Origin: Copromyces sp. CBS 386.78 | Lineage: Eukaryota > Ascomycota > Sordariomycetes > Sordariales > Sordariaceae | DNA length: 64,000 bases | Assembly: GCA_030685235.1 (NCBI GenBank) | Contig: MU839082.1 | Span: 62,001 to 126,000 of the forward strand | Reading direction: 5' to 3' | Shown: one piece after another, positions 34,610 to 47,342 of the stretch | How positions within the stretch are numbered: the stretch's first letter is position 1 | Layout of the letters: the number at the start of each line of letters is the position of its first letter | Translations under genes and position numbers: made by a program | The notes under the pieces: model-generated | The model's database searches: none | Told to the model about the DNA's origin: nothing | What the model saw: only the letters and a program-made list of their open reading frames with translations

Positions 34610-37600
34610 CTATTAATGCCCGTACTTACGTAGCGGCAATAATTGTCCGGGAATTAATTATTAATTCTGTTGTCTAGTAATATCGAAGGTTCGATAATAA
34701 TATATTTAATTAGTTCTAATACGTAGGGAATCGAATTCGAATGTTTCTTCAAATATTATACCCTATAAAGTACGTATACGAGAAATAGCTATATATAATA
34801 GCCTAGCCGTAAAATCCTTCTTCGAAATATTATATATAGCCTTATCGAATATTTATCCCTATAATTTATATACCGTAATAATATATATAATTGTAAGGGG
34901 AAATTAAATTCTAATATAGTAAATAACGCTTCGTTAGAATTTTCGAATAAACCGAAAGATAAGAATAACGTACTTATTAACGTTTAAATAATTTTTAAAG
35001 TAGGGAAGTCTTTAATAATTAGGAAAGTATATTAGAATAACGAAGGGGGGATTATTAGCTTTTAGGCTATAAAAGAATTAATTATTATACTTTAAAAGTA
35101 TTAATAATCAACTTACTAAATATTATATCTTTAATAATCTATATCTTATATAATATTAATAATTATATTAATCGAGCCGTTAACTAAATTACCTTCAATT
35201 TAAAAATTCTCTATAAATATAATTTTGCTACTAATAACTAAGTTAAACCGGTTATACAAATTACTAATATTAATATATAAAGCCGCTTTTATACTAAGAA
35301 GATCGTTAATAGCTAAGACTATAAAGGCCGGGCTATTTAATACCTCTAAATAAATAGAATTATATATATTAATTATAGTATTAGTCGGGAAGATTCGTAA
35401 TGCTTTAGCAAATTCCAATTATTCAAGAATTAATAATACCTATCAACGTATATTAGTAAAGATTTAATAATAAGATATAATTTTAATTTATTTATTTATA
35501 GTAAGTTAATAATAATTCCTAATTAATAATAGAAAGGGTATTATTTCGTAAACCTTCGAATATATTATAAAATCTAGCTTAGTTATTACTCTATTAACGG
35601 ATAATTTACTTAAATTCAATACTCTAGTCGAAAGTAAAATAGTAGGTACGGCTATTATATTAAATAAAATTTAATTTTCTAACCTTTCGTTTATACTTTT
35701 ACTCCTTTATTTCGTTAGGAAGCTTATCCGCCTCGTTGTCTCCAACTACTTTTAATAGGGTATTAAAATTATTAGCGAACTATAGAAGTTCCTAGTAATA
35801 TAATACTTTTTGGCTAATAGGTGGAAATTAAAAGAAATTACTAAGTAGAAGAATATTAATACTATTAAATATCCTATATTAATTTTTAAGAAAGATTTAT
35901 TATAAACGCTTATTAATAAAATATATAATTTTTATCCCGAATATAAACTTCTCGTTAATAATAAAATATTTATACTATCGAAGGTTTTATTGAATATTAA
36001 ATAATTTATTGCCGTTAAAATTACTTAAAGTACTAATATTAAAGGGTAATTTAAGTAGGGAATAAATAGTATAATTATTAATATTATTAGTAGCTACCTT
36101 AATAGGAATATAATGGACTACGGGTTTAGGCAAGTCTTAAATTAAAGCTATTTTAATAAATTTATAAAAAAATAATCGAATAAAATAAGATTTATTAGTA
36201 TTACCTTTACCGTTAACTTAAAGAAGTAATTATTTTAGCTTCTCGTCGTTTAGGATAATTCGGTAATAATTAGTAAATAGGTCAAATACTATACGTTATT
36301 CGTTATTAAGAATATTATATATACGCTATATAATAGGCTTTAAATTTAGAAAGTTGAAATTATTCTTTCGTAACTTCTAATAATCTCTAATTAGGGTAAG
36401 GAATTCCTAGTACCGGGTAATATAATTTTAATACCAATTATAGTCGATATTAATAAAGCGATATTTTAAAGCCAAACTAATATTATTATTATTATTAATA
36501 TAATAAAGCATATTTCTAACTATATCCTCACAGCCCGGCTTATCTACTTCTAATTCTTAATTAGGCGGCTCAAAGTCGTCTTCAAACTCTATAAATAGAA
36601 ATTTACTATAATAATTATTTAAATATTAATAACCCTCTTAATAGGCTACGAAAACTTTATAATATAAATTATATTTAATACTATCAACTATAAAAAGATT
36701 ATTTAGCCTTCAATAAGGGTAATAGAATATAAATTTAATATAGTAAAAATTTTCCTTCTATTAATTCTCTTCGAATTTATAAATAGGAAAATAATTAAGT
36801 ACCTTTAATTTTACACAATCTATAAAGGGTCTTAGTCGTAAACCGAACTCGAATTAAATAAGGAATTCGAAGTAAAATATATCGTTATATATATTTTAAC
36901 AACCTATATACTTTTAATACGGGGATTTAATCTATCGTACCTCGCTAACTACATTAATATAAACACTAGCAATAAGATTATTATTATTACTAAAGGCTTT
37001 ATCTACTACTTTTACCGCGGTATTTTATCTTCTCCTTTCAGCCTAAAATAAGTCTATATTAGGATTAATAATAATAATACTTCTATAGTTTCGATAATAA
37101 TAATTAACTTATACAATAATTCGAATACTTTCTTATAAAGGAAAGTCTATAAGGATATAATAAACTTCCTAAACAAATTAATTACGCTTAGTAATAACTT
37201 TATTTATAAATTTTACTACAAATTATTTAATTAGTTACTTTAAGTTAATATCGGGAATAATATTGGCAGCGAATTATTCGTAAGTCCTTATCCTCTTTTT
37301 AACCTTAAAAATATATTTAGCAATATAATTAAATATAATATTTATACTTATATATAACTATATATCCGTATTAACTATCTAGCTTAATATAATATTTAGA
37401 TTATATTAATTAAGAATAATATTATTACACTTTATATTAAAGAGCTAGAACTTAGGGTTAATATAGGTAATTAAAATAGGGTTATTATAAAGTTTACGGG
37501 GGAAATAAAAATAATAGACTTTTCGTTCTAGCTTTAGAAGATTAGGGTTTAGAATTTAACGTTCGCTCAGGAGGGTTCGAATTTAACAGCGAGTTCGAAG

Positions 37601-37740
37601 ATAATATATATTATTATAAATATATCGTTATATTTGGTTAATTATATTTATAAGTTCTTAGAAAGTAGGTTTAATATTATGGTATAGCCGATTCAATATA
37701 TTTGCACGGTCGATATAATTTCGTAAGATTGAAATAGGGA

Positions 37741-37980
37741 CCGGGGGAAGCGGAGCCGGGCCGTAAACCGGAGCCGGAACCGGAGTTTAAGCCTCTTAAT
37801 TTCCCGGCGGGGTATTATCTTCAGCCTGAGCCTAAAGATTATCAGTTTAAGCCTAGGAATTTTAAGTTTAAGCTTAAGAGTTATCGGCCTAAAACGGAGT
37901 ATTTTCGGCCTGAGGATTTTCGGGATCCGGGGTATCGGCATTCTAATTCCCGGGATTCTAATTTCGGGGATAAGCACTAG
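37741..37980 (+). repeat. G+C-richer Pro-Glu repeat island in RIP block
   Basis: A G+C-rich patch with hexamer-like repeats (CGGAGC, CGGAAC, CGGAGT). In one plus-strand frame after TAG it reads GPGEAEPGRKPEPEPEFKPL and continues with spaced FKP/FRP/PEPK motifs to TAG at 37978. All frames are open because of the repeat, so coding is not certain. Likely remnant of a repetitive Pro/Glu-rich protein or of a minisatellite. Confidence 0.5.
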
Positions 37981-38886
37981 GAGGGAGTCTTTTTAAATCC
38001 TTATTTAAATTAAAGTAAGCTTCTTTTAATTATTCAATACGGTAAAATATTAAATTATATACTATAATATAGTAACTTTATATTTTAATAAATTCCTATT
38101 GAACTGCTAGATTACGAAGATTAGGAGTATTGATATTATTTACCCAATAAATACTATAAGTATACCCAATTCTTCGAATTTGGAATTCTAACCTCTATTA
38201 AAAATTGTCAAATTTGAATTTCGGAATTAAAATATAGTCTTTAAAAAGTTTAAATTTCTTCTAAAAGTAATAAGTAGCGATATAGGGGTTGTTAAGGATA
38301 TTTCTTTTCGAAATTATATAGCGGTTGGCGTTATTAAATACTAGCTAACGATTATAATTAGGTATATACTTTATTAAACTATCCTAATAATAATTAGTAG
38401 TATTAAATATTATAAATATAGCCAGTATGCCTAAGAAATTAATATATAATAATAAATCCTTAAATTTCTAAATTTAAAACGACCGAATACCCTGAATTAC
38501 TTTAGTAAATCGAATAATAAAGTTGAATAAAGTAATAGATTTTTTATTACGTATTTCGAAATAATTTTTAAACCGATTTAGGTTAGCGAAGGTTTTAATT
38601 GAATTTGGGATAATTAATATAATATATGCTTTTACTATTAACCTAACTATATATAATAGAGTTAAAAATAATATAGTAAAACTTTTTATATTGGGTAAAT
38701 CGGCTATTATCCTATCTTATTGTATAGCGAACCTATTTATCGAACTTTACGGCCTTTATTCTAAAATTAAAAAATTTAGCCCGGCTATAAAGAAATAATA
38801 TTAGGAAAGCCCAAAATATAATAAGCTAGTTACAATGGAATTCGTTAATAAATTAACTTCGAAGGGGGCCCTACTTAATATAAATA

Positions 38887-38982
38887 CGGGGAGCCGGAGC
38901 TAAAGCCGGAGCTGGAACCTAATCGGCCGGAGCTAGAGCCTAACTACCGGGTTATTATATTTTGGGAGTTTAACCGGCCGGT
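38887..38982 (+). repeat. Second Pro-Glu repeat island in RIP block
   Basis: Plus-strand frame reads PELKPELEPNRPELEPNYR and so on, similar in content and orientation to the island 1.1 kb to the left. It is embedded in A+T-rich DNA. The two may be parts of one repetitive gene or a duplicated minisatellite. Confidence 0.5.
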
Positions 38983-41551
38983 TGGTTATTTAGTAAATTT
39001 ATAATTTATACCGGGGCAAAGTGAAGATTAGGCGTTTAAATTCCTCGAAACTATACTTTTAATTAGTTAATATTATTTATTAACCTTCCTATAAAATTTA
39101 ATATTATATTAACCTTAAGTTTATTAGCTTTTTTAAGAATTTTTCGTAATTGTACTTTATCTACTTCATTTAGCTCTTCAATATTAATATCGTTAGCTAT
39201 TATAATAGTAATGTTATTAAGGATATTTCTATCTTCTAATAGTTAATTAAAACGTTCTTCAATAATTTCGATATCGGTATATTTAAGGTAATTTTGCTTA
39301 AGGAATCGAAACTATATTTTAATATTATGGCGGTTGACCTTGAAATCCCTTCGAATATAGTTAACGATATGCTTTTAATTTCGAACGTTTTGTAGCTTAA
39401 TTAAGACGACGTCGATTTCTTAAGGAAGTTTGGGTAATTAATAATAAATATAGGAAACGTCGCGAAGAAAGCTAATGCAATAACTTTTATACTTGCATTA
39501 AACGTTATTATAAATATAAATATTTATTAATAGTAATATTAGTAAAGGAATTATATTAAAGGGGAAAGAATACTTATTAATAAAAATATAAACCTTTAAA
39601 ATAAGTATTTCTTTAATAAGATTAAATTTTAGTAGTTAGGAAACGGGATTATTCTTATCGAAAGTGCTAAAATCTATATCGTTTTTAATACTATAAAGGA
39701 ATAGGTTATTAGGTTGTAGGTTGGCGTTTATATAGCGGTATTATTTATATATACTTTTACGATTAATTGTTATTTCGAATTACCTTTCCTTATACCGCTC
39801 GCAATATTATATTTCTACCGTATTGAATTTTTCGTAAAAGGCAAAATTCCTTTAATAATTAGATTTAAAGATAGTTCTAGTAGTTATATCGCTATTGAGA
39901 GTAGGATTGTAATTAAATTTAATATTTCCTAAGCCGGGGAATCGAATACTAGGGGTTCGTTCTTATAAAGGCCTTTTACCTAGTAATCGACTTCTTCTTA
40001 GTATCTAGGGTTAAGACTATTCTGGCTAGGTCTCGAAAGTACTATACTCTTCAACGTAATCGTCAATGTTAAAGGTAGTATTTATAATATCTTGGGGGGT
40101 ATCGAACGGGTTCTTTATTCGGGGAAGCCGGGTAGGATTTAAAATACCGAAGAAATTATTATTACTTTACTAATCGCTAATATTATAAGTATATTAATCG
40201 TCGTTATTATTATTAAAGTCTTCTTCGTTAATTTAATCCTAATATAATTTATAATAATTGTACTTAAGGTTATACTTATCGAAGAAATTCCCCCTCTAAT
40301 ATTCTCGCTTACAATAAATATAAACCTTCAATTCGTTATAAATATTGTAATTAGGAATATCGTAAATATATATAATATAGAAATTAGTAATAGGGTTATA
40401 ATTAATTAACCGACGAAGTTAATAATATACTAAGCAGATAAAATATAGTGTATCGTCGTCGTCGTCGGAATTAGGATCCTAGCCGACAATACTAGAAATA
40501 TTAAAATTATTGCCTTAGCTGGGATTTTATTGTAAGTAATTAGGGCATATATCTATTTCCCTATAGAATGGATTAATAAATTCTTAACGAGGCCATTTTT
40601 AATAGTAACGAATATAGAGCTTGCTTTAATACTAGATGTTAGTATTAAGGATAGAAATATAGATAATATAGTAGAGTGAACTATTTAGGCAGCGGTTTCG
40701 AGGGTACCGGAGAAGGCCGTATACTTCGCAACGAAATAATTAAACCGGTTGAAATTGGGATAGATTCGTAATAGTCTCTTACAAATTAGGGTATTATTAT
40801 ATAATAAGGGTTGCTAGAAAAGGTATTAGGGAAACCTCTTTATTTTTACGCTTTCGCTATTAGTAATCTTATTAAATCTCTTTAAATTCGGTTCGTATTC
40901 TAGTAGTTTCTTCGTTATCCTATAAAATTAAATATTAGTAGTTGAATATTATTATACTAAGAAATAGTAATTAAACCTAGGAATTTTTACTTCGACGTAA
41001 AAAATTGGGGGCGCTCAATATAAAATATATAACCTTATCCTTAATCTACTAAAATTTAAGTTTATATATTTTAAACTAATAAGTTTTAAGTTATTAGGCT
41101 AGGGTTTACTAGGCCAAAGGTTATTAAACTTCTTATATAGGCCGTATAGCCGGTAATCGAGTAGCCTATTTATTAATAGGGCGTTATTTAACTTCCCTTT
41201 AAATATATTAAATAGTATTATAATCTTGCTAAAATTCGCTTTTAATTTCTTTTCCTATTTATCGTTTAAATTATTAATTAAATTGTTAATTCTAGGAATA
41301 TTGGAATTAACGTTACCTTTACTATTCAAGAAATTATAATTACTATTATCCCTATTATTAACCGATATACTAAGCCGGTTATTGAACTAATTATTAAACC
41401 TGCTATAGTTGAACACTTTATTATTACCGTTATCTAACTTTAAACTATTTACGTATTATAATTTAACGCCCTCTACTTTATTATTGTTATTAATATTTAA
41501 AGTCTATTAATTCTTAAGTAGATATTTCGATATCTTTACTGTCGAATTATT

Positions 41552-41722
41552 GTTGGCGGGGATCGAAACGTGGGAAAGCCGGGCCTTGAAATGCGGGGCG
41601 TTGAAATGACGGAGCCCGAAATGCCGGGATTTCAGGTTGGAATGCCGGAGCTTGAGGGGGTTGAGCGGTGGTATTGCGAAATTCTTATGGGATCGGTGCT
41701 CGTAGGGTACGTCCCGGTCTGA
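41552..41722 (+). repeat. Un-RIPped G+C-rich island with GxEM-type repeats
   Basis: This patch keeps many TG dinucleotides, unlike its surroundings, so it seems weakly or not RIPped. A plus-strand frame runs from about 41558 to TGA at 41720-41722 and reads repeating units such as GLEMRGVEMTEPEMPG, then a non-repetitive end (RWYCEILMGSVLVGY). It could be a short, late insertion or a low-copy sequence spared from RIP. Function unknown. Confidence 0.5.
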
Positions 41723-42710
41723 CGCGGCCTTCTTCTAGTGAAGATAGTAGGGTATCGGCGGGAAGTCTTTTACTACTAGTAAGGGTAGATAAGGTATTGG
41801 AAGTAAGTGATCTGATCGATAATAGTACCTTTTGCTTCTAAGTCTTCTACTTTTAAATGTCGGTCTAGAAAACTAATATTAATTGTTCAAATTAGTAATT
41901 AGCTAGCTAATTAAGTAGTATATCTAAATCGTACCCGCAACCCCCCGCGGCCTAGATCTTAACCTTCGAGGGCACTATTTATCTGTAGGTAGTAGAACGA
42001 CGCGGCATATTGGGATTCTATATAGGATTTACGTATTTTGAAAGATTTACCATTAAATAAATAATACCGGTTAATTGGTTAGTTAGCTAATTAAAGGGAA
42101 GGGTAAATTAGAAAGGAAATATTAAAGGAAATGGAATTTATAGTTTTTTAACGATAAATATCGTATATTATTATATATTTATTAGGAATTCTCTTACTAA
42201 TAAATATTTCTACTAGTTTAACTTTATTGTATAACCAATATTTTCGAATTTGCTCTTAATTTTAATTATACTTTTAATTACTAGGAAGCGGATATTAACT
42301 GGAATTTATTTTAATTGATCAATTGTTTAACCGAATGATTAAAGTTTGATTAATTGAATATAGGACCGAATTGTAATATTGTAACTAATAGATAGAAAGA
42401 ATAAAAGTTAAAAAGAAACCGTACAATAATATTGCTCTTCTAGTTTTAATAAATAAATAGCCTACGTATTGTAGATTAAGTACCTTATACCGATGTATTA
42501 ATATTAATATTTTCGTCCGGCCATTCTTTAAAGTAGGATTTTAATTATTTAATATAATACGTTAGATTCCTATTTTAAGTCTCAATATAGTCGAGACCTA
42601 CTTTTATAATTATTAGGGGGAATATCTTTTTTCTCGTTGCGATAGCTATTTAATATGATATACTACCGTAAGTTTGCGTTAATAAAATCGAAAACGCCGG
42701 TCGGTATAAA

Positions 42711-42780
42711 TATTGATTAAGAAATAGTAATAATATTAATTAAAAATAGTAATAATATTGATTAAAATTAGTAACGATAT
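42711..42780. repeat. Tandem array, three ~23 bp units
   Basis: ATT(G/A)ATTAA(G/A)AA(A/T)TAGTAAT-like units occur three times in a row with few changes. It lies within the RIP block. Confidence 0.6.
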
Positions 42781-43752
42781 TAGTATAATTATTGGCTTCG
42801 TCGCTCGTTGCTTATATAAAAGAAAAGAAGTTAGTAAATCGAAAGAGTTAAAGGATAAATAAGGGGTAGGGGAATAGGAGATTTACTGGGTTAATACCCT
42901 TTTAATATTATTAGTACTTCGGTAATAATAGACTTTAATTTTTTTGTTCCTTATTATTAATAAATAAAGTTAGTAGGTAGAAGTAGAAGGGAAGGGAGTA
43001 ATATATAATAGGAGGAGGACTAACCCGAAAATATAATTATTTAAAATCTAAACGCCAATTTTAATTACCTCTGGGTATTTAATCTACTAAAAGATTTTAA
43101 AGATTAAAATAAATTAACCTTAAAAATAAAGTATAATAAAGAAAGAAAGTTTGGAATAAGAGAAGGGGGGGGAGGGAGGTTTTTATACCTTTTTAGGAGG
43201 GAGTTAATAAGTACCAAAAATTTCCTAATAATCTGGTTAATAGGGAAATTCTAGGTGGGTCTAGTGGTAATCGCAATTATTTATTTATTATAGATAGTAG
43301 TATTGGTATTAAAATAAAAAGGGTAATAATTAGTAAGGGGAATCGTAATTATTTTATTAATATTGAGAGATAGAAGGTAGTGATAGTAATATTCTTGTAG
43401 TAGTAGTTGTACGCCTTCTTCGGTGTACGCTATAAACGTAAAGCGACTAAAACCTGTGTAAATAATTGCGCAATCGTTTAAAGGCTTGAAATTAATAAAT
43501 TTCAAAGATTCGAAATAATTTCTAGTATTGTACAATAGAAATATAACGATAAAAGAAATAATATTATTAATATTGGTATTTGTATTAGTTGAATTAAAAG
43601 ATAGAAAATATGAAAAGTATTTATATAACGTCTTATCAGTTTATTAGTGTTAGTTAATTACTGTAAGAGGGAATTGCCGGCAAACTGGGATAGCGAATTG
43701 CTGGGAGAGCTAGATTTCCGGCAACGTACGGGGGATTTAGGTACGTAAGCCG

Positions 43753-43836
43753 AATTACGGTTATAAGACTACGGTCGCAAATATTTAGGCACGTAACTAC
43801 GGTTGTAAACATTCTACGCGACTACGGTCGTAAGTA
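43753..43836. repeat. Degenerate array of ACTACGGTCGTAA units
   Basis: Four copies of A(C/T)TACGGT(C/T)(G/A)(T/C)AA-like units are spaced about 15 to 40 bp apart near the right end of the RIP block. The CG dinucleotides are retained and most differences are transitions. Confidence 0.6.
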
Positions 43837-44097
43837 TTATATGTAAAAACGACGTTCGTAGTAAAATTACTACCGTATTTCAACGTATATTTTAGTATAA
43901 AATAGGATATATAATGAAATAATTACAATACGCACAATAGTGAATTTTTCATGTAGAGGATTATTATTATTATTAAATAATATTATTATAAAGCGATATA
44001 AAATAGCGGATTTAAATCTATATATACGGGCCTCCCGAATTTAGCAATTTAATAGAATTTCCTAATCGGGAATATAGGCTCCGCAATTATTTACACT

Positions 44098-45366
44098 CGG
44101 ATTACTGTAGACAGAACCGCCGCTCCTTCCGTCGCTTCGTAGTAGGCCTACGGACTACGACCTCTAGTGCGGATCCAATTGTGGCACCCTGGGGGTGGGC
44201 CCGACGACGAAGCTTAGTGGAGGAGTGGGCGTTTCAACAATAGAGTGTACACTGTATATATGTAAATGCCATCACGCGACAAGTGATTCTGGGAGTGAAT
44301 GGCACGGCAGTCCCGGTGTGTACAGATCACGGTTACGGCAACCGACATATGTATACATAGCGAACTACATAGGAACAAGCTGCTGTGCGTTGGGCTGTAG
44401 GAACAAACGAAAACGGCAAACTGCAGAAGCAGGGTGGAATACCTCATTTTGGCTGGGAAATTACCTGGAGAACAATGGAGAAGACGAAAAGGTCTCAGAC
44501 AAGCATGGAAGGCATATTTGACAGCCTGTTGTCTTGAACAGAGAACTTGGTAGCTGATGATCGACAGCACATAAAGCTGAACTGAATGCATATCGTGACA
44601 TAGGCGGCAGTTCCCGAAGAAGTGTACAGAAATCTCAATGGACAATCCATGTTGGGGGATCTAGGTTTCGAGGTCATGGAGAGTTAAATGATGTATACGG
44701 AACTGAACAATAAAACAGGAACAAGGCCCTGGAAAGCAGTTCATGCAGCATAATCCTCACTACTGCGACAAGTTAAGGCAAGCAGCAACCACAGAGTAAC
44801 AAGCTCTAAACCGGGACCGGTAACCATCGGAATGTACGACCAAAACATCGGACGAACGGTTGTCACACAAACGCTCTAAAGCAACAACCCTCTCCCCACG
44901 CGGGACCTGAACCCGAGTAACTGCTTCTTGGGGCTGGTAGGGGCTCGAGTTGGGATGACGGCCCAGGTCCAGAATCTGCCACGAGTCCCGTCATTGTGGG
45001 AGCGAGCGCGAAAACGTCACAGTCCGTTGCCCTGGGTCGTTGTTCTCGTCGGAAGAAGGCCCATGTCGTCGGAAACACTTTCATCAACCTTGCTTAGTTG
45101 CCTCGCCTGCTCATCTGCGCCTCTGTCCATTTGAAGGCAAGAACAACACATCAATGGATTGGCAAATGGAAGCCACCACCCAATTACTTTTCTCCAATGC
45201 CGTGTTATCTCTAGAGTTTCCCCAGGAAATCAATCAGAATGATGTAACTTTCCCCATGTCAAGTGGAAGCAATGCTCCCCGCAGTTTTATGAATCCCAAT
45301 CTGCAGGATACCTACAGGATACCGACAGCATACAGACTACATATCAACATACCGGCAAACTGTATA
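44098..45366. other. Intergenic right of the RIP block
   Basis: Base composition returns to normal within about 50 bp of 44097. No credible gene; open frames overlap on both strands. A short palindromic stretch (CGTAGTAGGCCTACGGACTACG-like, near 44138-44160) lies close to the edge. Confidence 0.4.
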
Positions 45367-45530
45367 CCGCTTCCACTCACTCGATTTGTTTTTGCTCAAA
45401 CAAGTGTAGTGCCGGGTATAACTGGTTTGGACCAATCTGCTGTTGAGCTGATGGGGGTCGCAAGGTTTCTCGGGTTCGATCCAGTGACAGGATTGGCTTG
45501 AGTAAAAACAAATCGAGTGAGTAGAAGCGG
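45367..45530. mobile_element. MITE-like element, 33-bp terminal inverted repeats, TA flanks
   Basis: The left arm 45367-45399 starts CCGCTTCCACTCACTCG and ends TTTTTGCTCAA. The right arm 45498-45530 is its reverse complement with two mismatches (both transitions). The element is 164 bp, has no coding capacity, and is flanked on both sides directly by TA (45365-45366 and 45531-45532), the target duplication of Tc1/mariner-type transposons. The inner 98 bp contain GGTTCGATCC, which resembles a Pol III B box, but no tRNA can be folded. The family assignment is inference; the paired termini are seen directly. Confidence 0.82.
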
Positions 45531-47342
45531 TACTGTCTTTATGTATACCGAAAGCAAGGTTTGCTTTTTACGACAACAACACCACGACACCTTCGGGTAC
45601 CATCTTCATCAACAGCACATGACAGCCGAACTCAGTCAGCCTTGTCCAGTCAACTCACGTCAATCACCTCGTAGAGACCGCATAAACCGGTCATCGGGTC
45701 TCTCCCATGGGCCCCCATGGGCTATCACTCACCTAAAATACGCCTAGGCCGCATTCCCACTGTCCAGCGCTGTCCAGTGACATCCAAAATAACCCCCTTG
45801 GGATCGTCGGGCGGTGAGTGGGTGAGTGGTGAGGTCCCGTGTTAGCCAACACTCAACAGTTATTCGGTAGAGAAATACCTCTACGTGACGAAATGGCGAT
45901 CTTTCCACTTTTTGCGTAACCGGGCACATTATCCAGAGCTCTGAATGGTTCGCTCTTTCCCGGAGGGAGTGCACGTTTTGCGCAACCCAAACCGGCGAAC
46001 CGAACGGAAGGAGTTGAGGGGATGTGTTGTGGGTACGGTGTCCGCGATCGTTCCTTCGTTTCGTTTCGCCAGAGCGGGCAAGAGCGGGCCGTACCCTCTT
46101 TCCTTTTTTTCCGTCCTTTATCCTTTTTTTTTCCGCGCCAGTGTTTCAAGCCCACAGCACCTCCTTCCCCATCATCCACCGCCTTCCTGCGGCACCCTAC
46201 TGGGCTGACGATTGCTGAAAATCCCTTCACGTCACTTGAGTTAGTGTGTACCAAAGTTCAGCTGTAGATCCTCTCACCGGTTCACCGAGTTTTCGCAAAG
46301 GGTCCTGTTGTTCGGGGTTCTCTCCGCTGGTATGACGATAGGTCAAATTTCAAAGTTTGCTCCAATGCTGAATTCCGCCTGATTGTGCGTGTTCTAGACC
46401 TGGATTTCTCAGATTAGCGGCGTGTGTGCTCTGGCCACTCATCTGTTGGCATATCCCGTGACATTTTCGACCAGCTCACTCAAGTTGGCAAATTGGGAGG
46501 AACGCGGAGAAGAGAGATCGGTGTGGCAGGTAGAAGTGCTCATTCTAGACACCAGACATTATCGTATTTTGATGATTTCCGCTACCTGCTGTACACCCAA
46601 TCTTCCCGGCTCTCTCTCCATCTCTCCATCTCTGCATCCTCCTTTTTCTTTTCTCTCTCCCACATCCGGCTTCCCGGTTTTGTTGTGCCGAAACGGTAAT
46701 ATGCTCATCTGCGACCAGCCCAGTGTGCATACTACCGCCCGATCGTGGTACAAGAAGTGAATCCAAAGTGTCCAAATCCAGGAACCAGTCCATCGCGATT
46801 TAGCAAGTGTTGGAAAGTTGGTAATAGTAATACTATATCCTGCTCAAAAGCCCCCAGTAAAATGTCGCACCAGTCATCCAGCAACCGTGCTTTGTTTTGT
46901 GCCATGCCATCTCTAAAATGTTGAATGAAAGTGAAAATGCCATGGTGATTCCGAATGTCATAACCATAATGTCGTAAGATAGAAAAGCAAGAAAGCCAGC
47001 CCATGGCAATACATCGCTAACGTCATCTGACTCGAGCCAAAGAAAAGAACATGAACACCGCGCATATGCAGGCAATCTGGGTTGCCAGATGCTTCTTAAA
47101 GGTAAAGACATGAAAAAAGAAAATGAAACGCAATGCTTGATCCTCCCGCTTTTCATGATGAGCCGTAAACAAAAATCAGATGTGATAACGCCAAATCCCA
47201 ATATCGTAACGCGTAAGAAAATGGTGAACGTAAGACAATGAAGAAAGAAAGCCGATGTGAATCGCAAAGTTTATCGTGATACTGACAAAGGAGATGGAAC
47301 GGTGAAGACCGCAAAGACAGTTGGTGAAGTGAAAGACTTCGT
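45531..47342. other. Intergenic, 3' side of the 515-aa gene
   Basis: Several overlapping open frames but none protein-like. A CT/T-rich stretch at 46090-46140 and near-palindromic CCCATGGGCCCCCATGGG near 45706-45723 are the only visible features. Confidence 0.4.

Larger units (their letters stand above)
33021..44097. repeat. RIP-mutated A+T-rich block (degraded repeat DNA)
   Basis: About 11 kb with extreme A+T content, very frequent TA and AT, and nearly no CA or TG, while CG is kept. In three sampled 60-base lines (35101, 36301, 38521) I count one CA and two TG in 180 bases. This pattern is that of RIP, which turns CpA into TpA in duplicated DNA, rather than of CpG deamination. No intact gene survives; short relics and islands are listed separately. 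RIP acts on repeats, so the source is presumably one or more transposons, but no LTR, terminal inverted repeat or polymerase motif can be read. The copy of TTTACACT at 33021-33028 recurs at 44090-44097, right at the two composition edges. Such blocks normally carry DNA methylation and H3K9me3 in Sordariales. Confidence 0.9.

Noticed and set aside
43281..43535. 84-codon minus-strand frame inside the RIP block
   Set aside because: Contains a plausible peptide but is dominated by A+T codons (Ile, Asn, Tyr); no better than chance.
44214..44645. 143-codon minus-strand frame next to the RIP block
   Set aside because: Cys/His/Leu-rich random-looking content with a competing plus-strand frame.
45399..45497. 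Possible tRNA or SINE in the MITE interior because of GGTTCGATCC
   Set aside because: The flanking bases do not form a T stem or acceptor stem, and no A box lies at the right distance.
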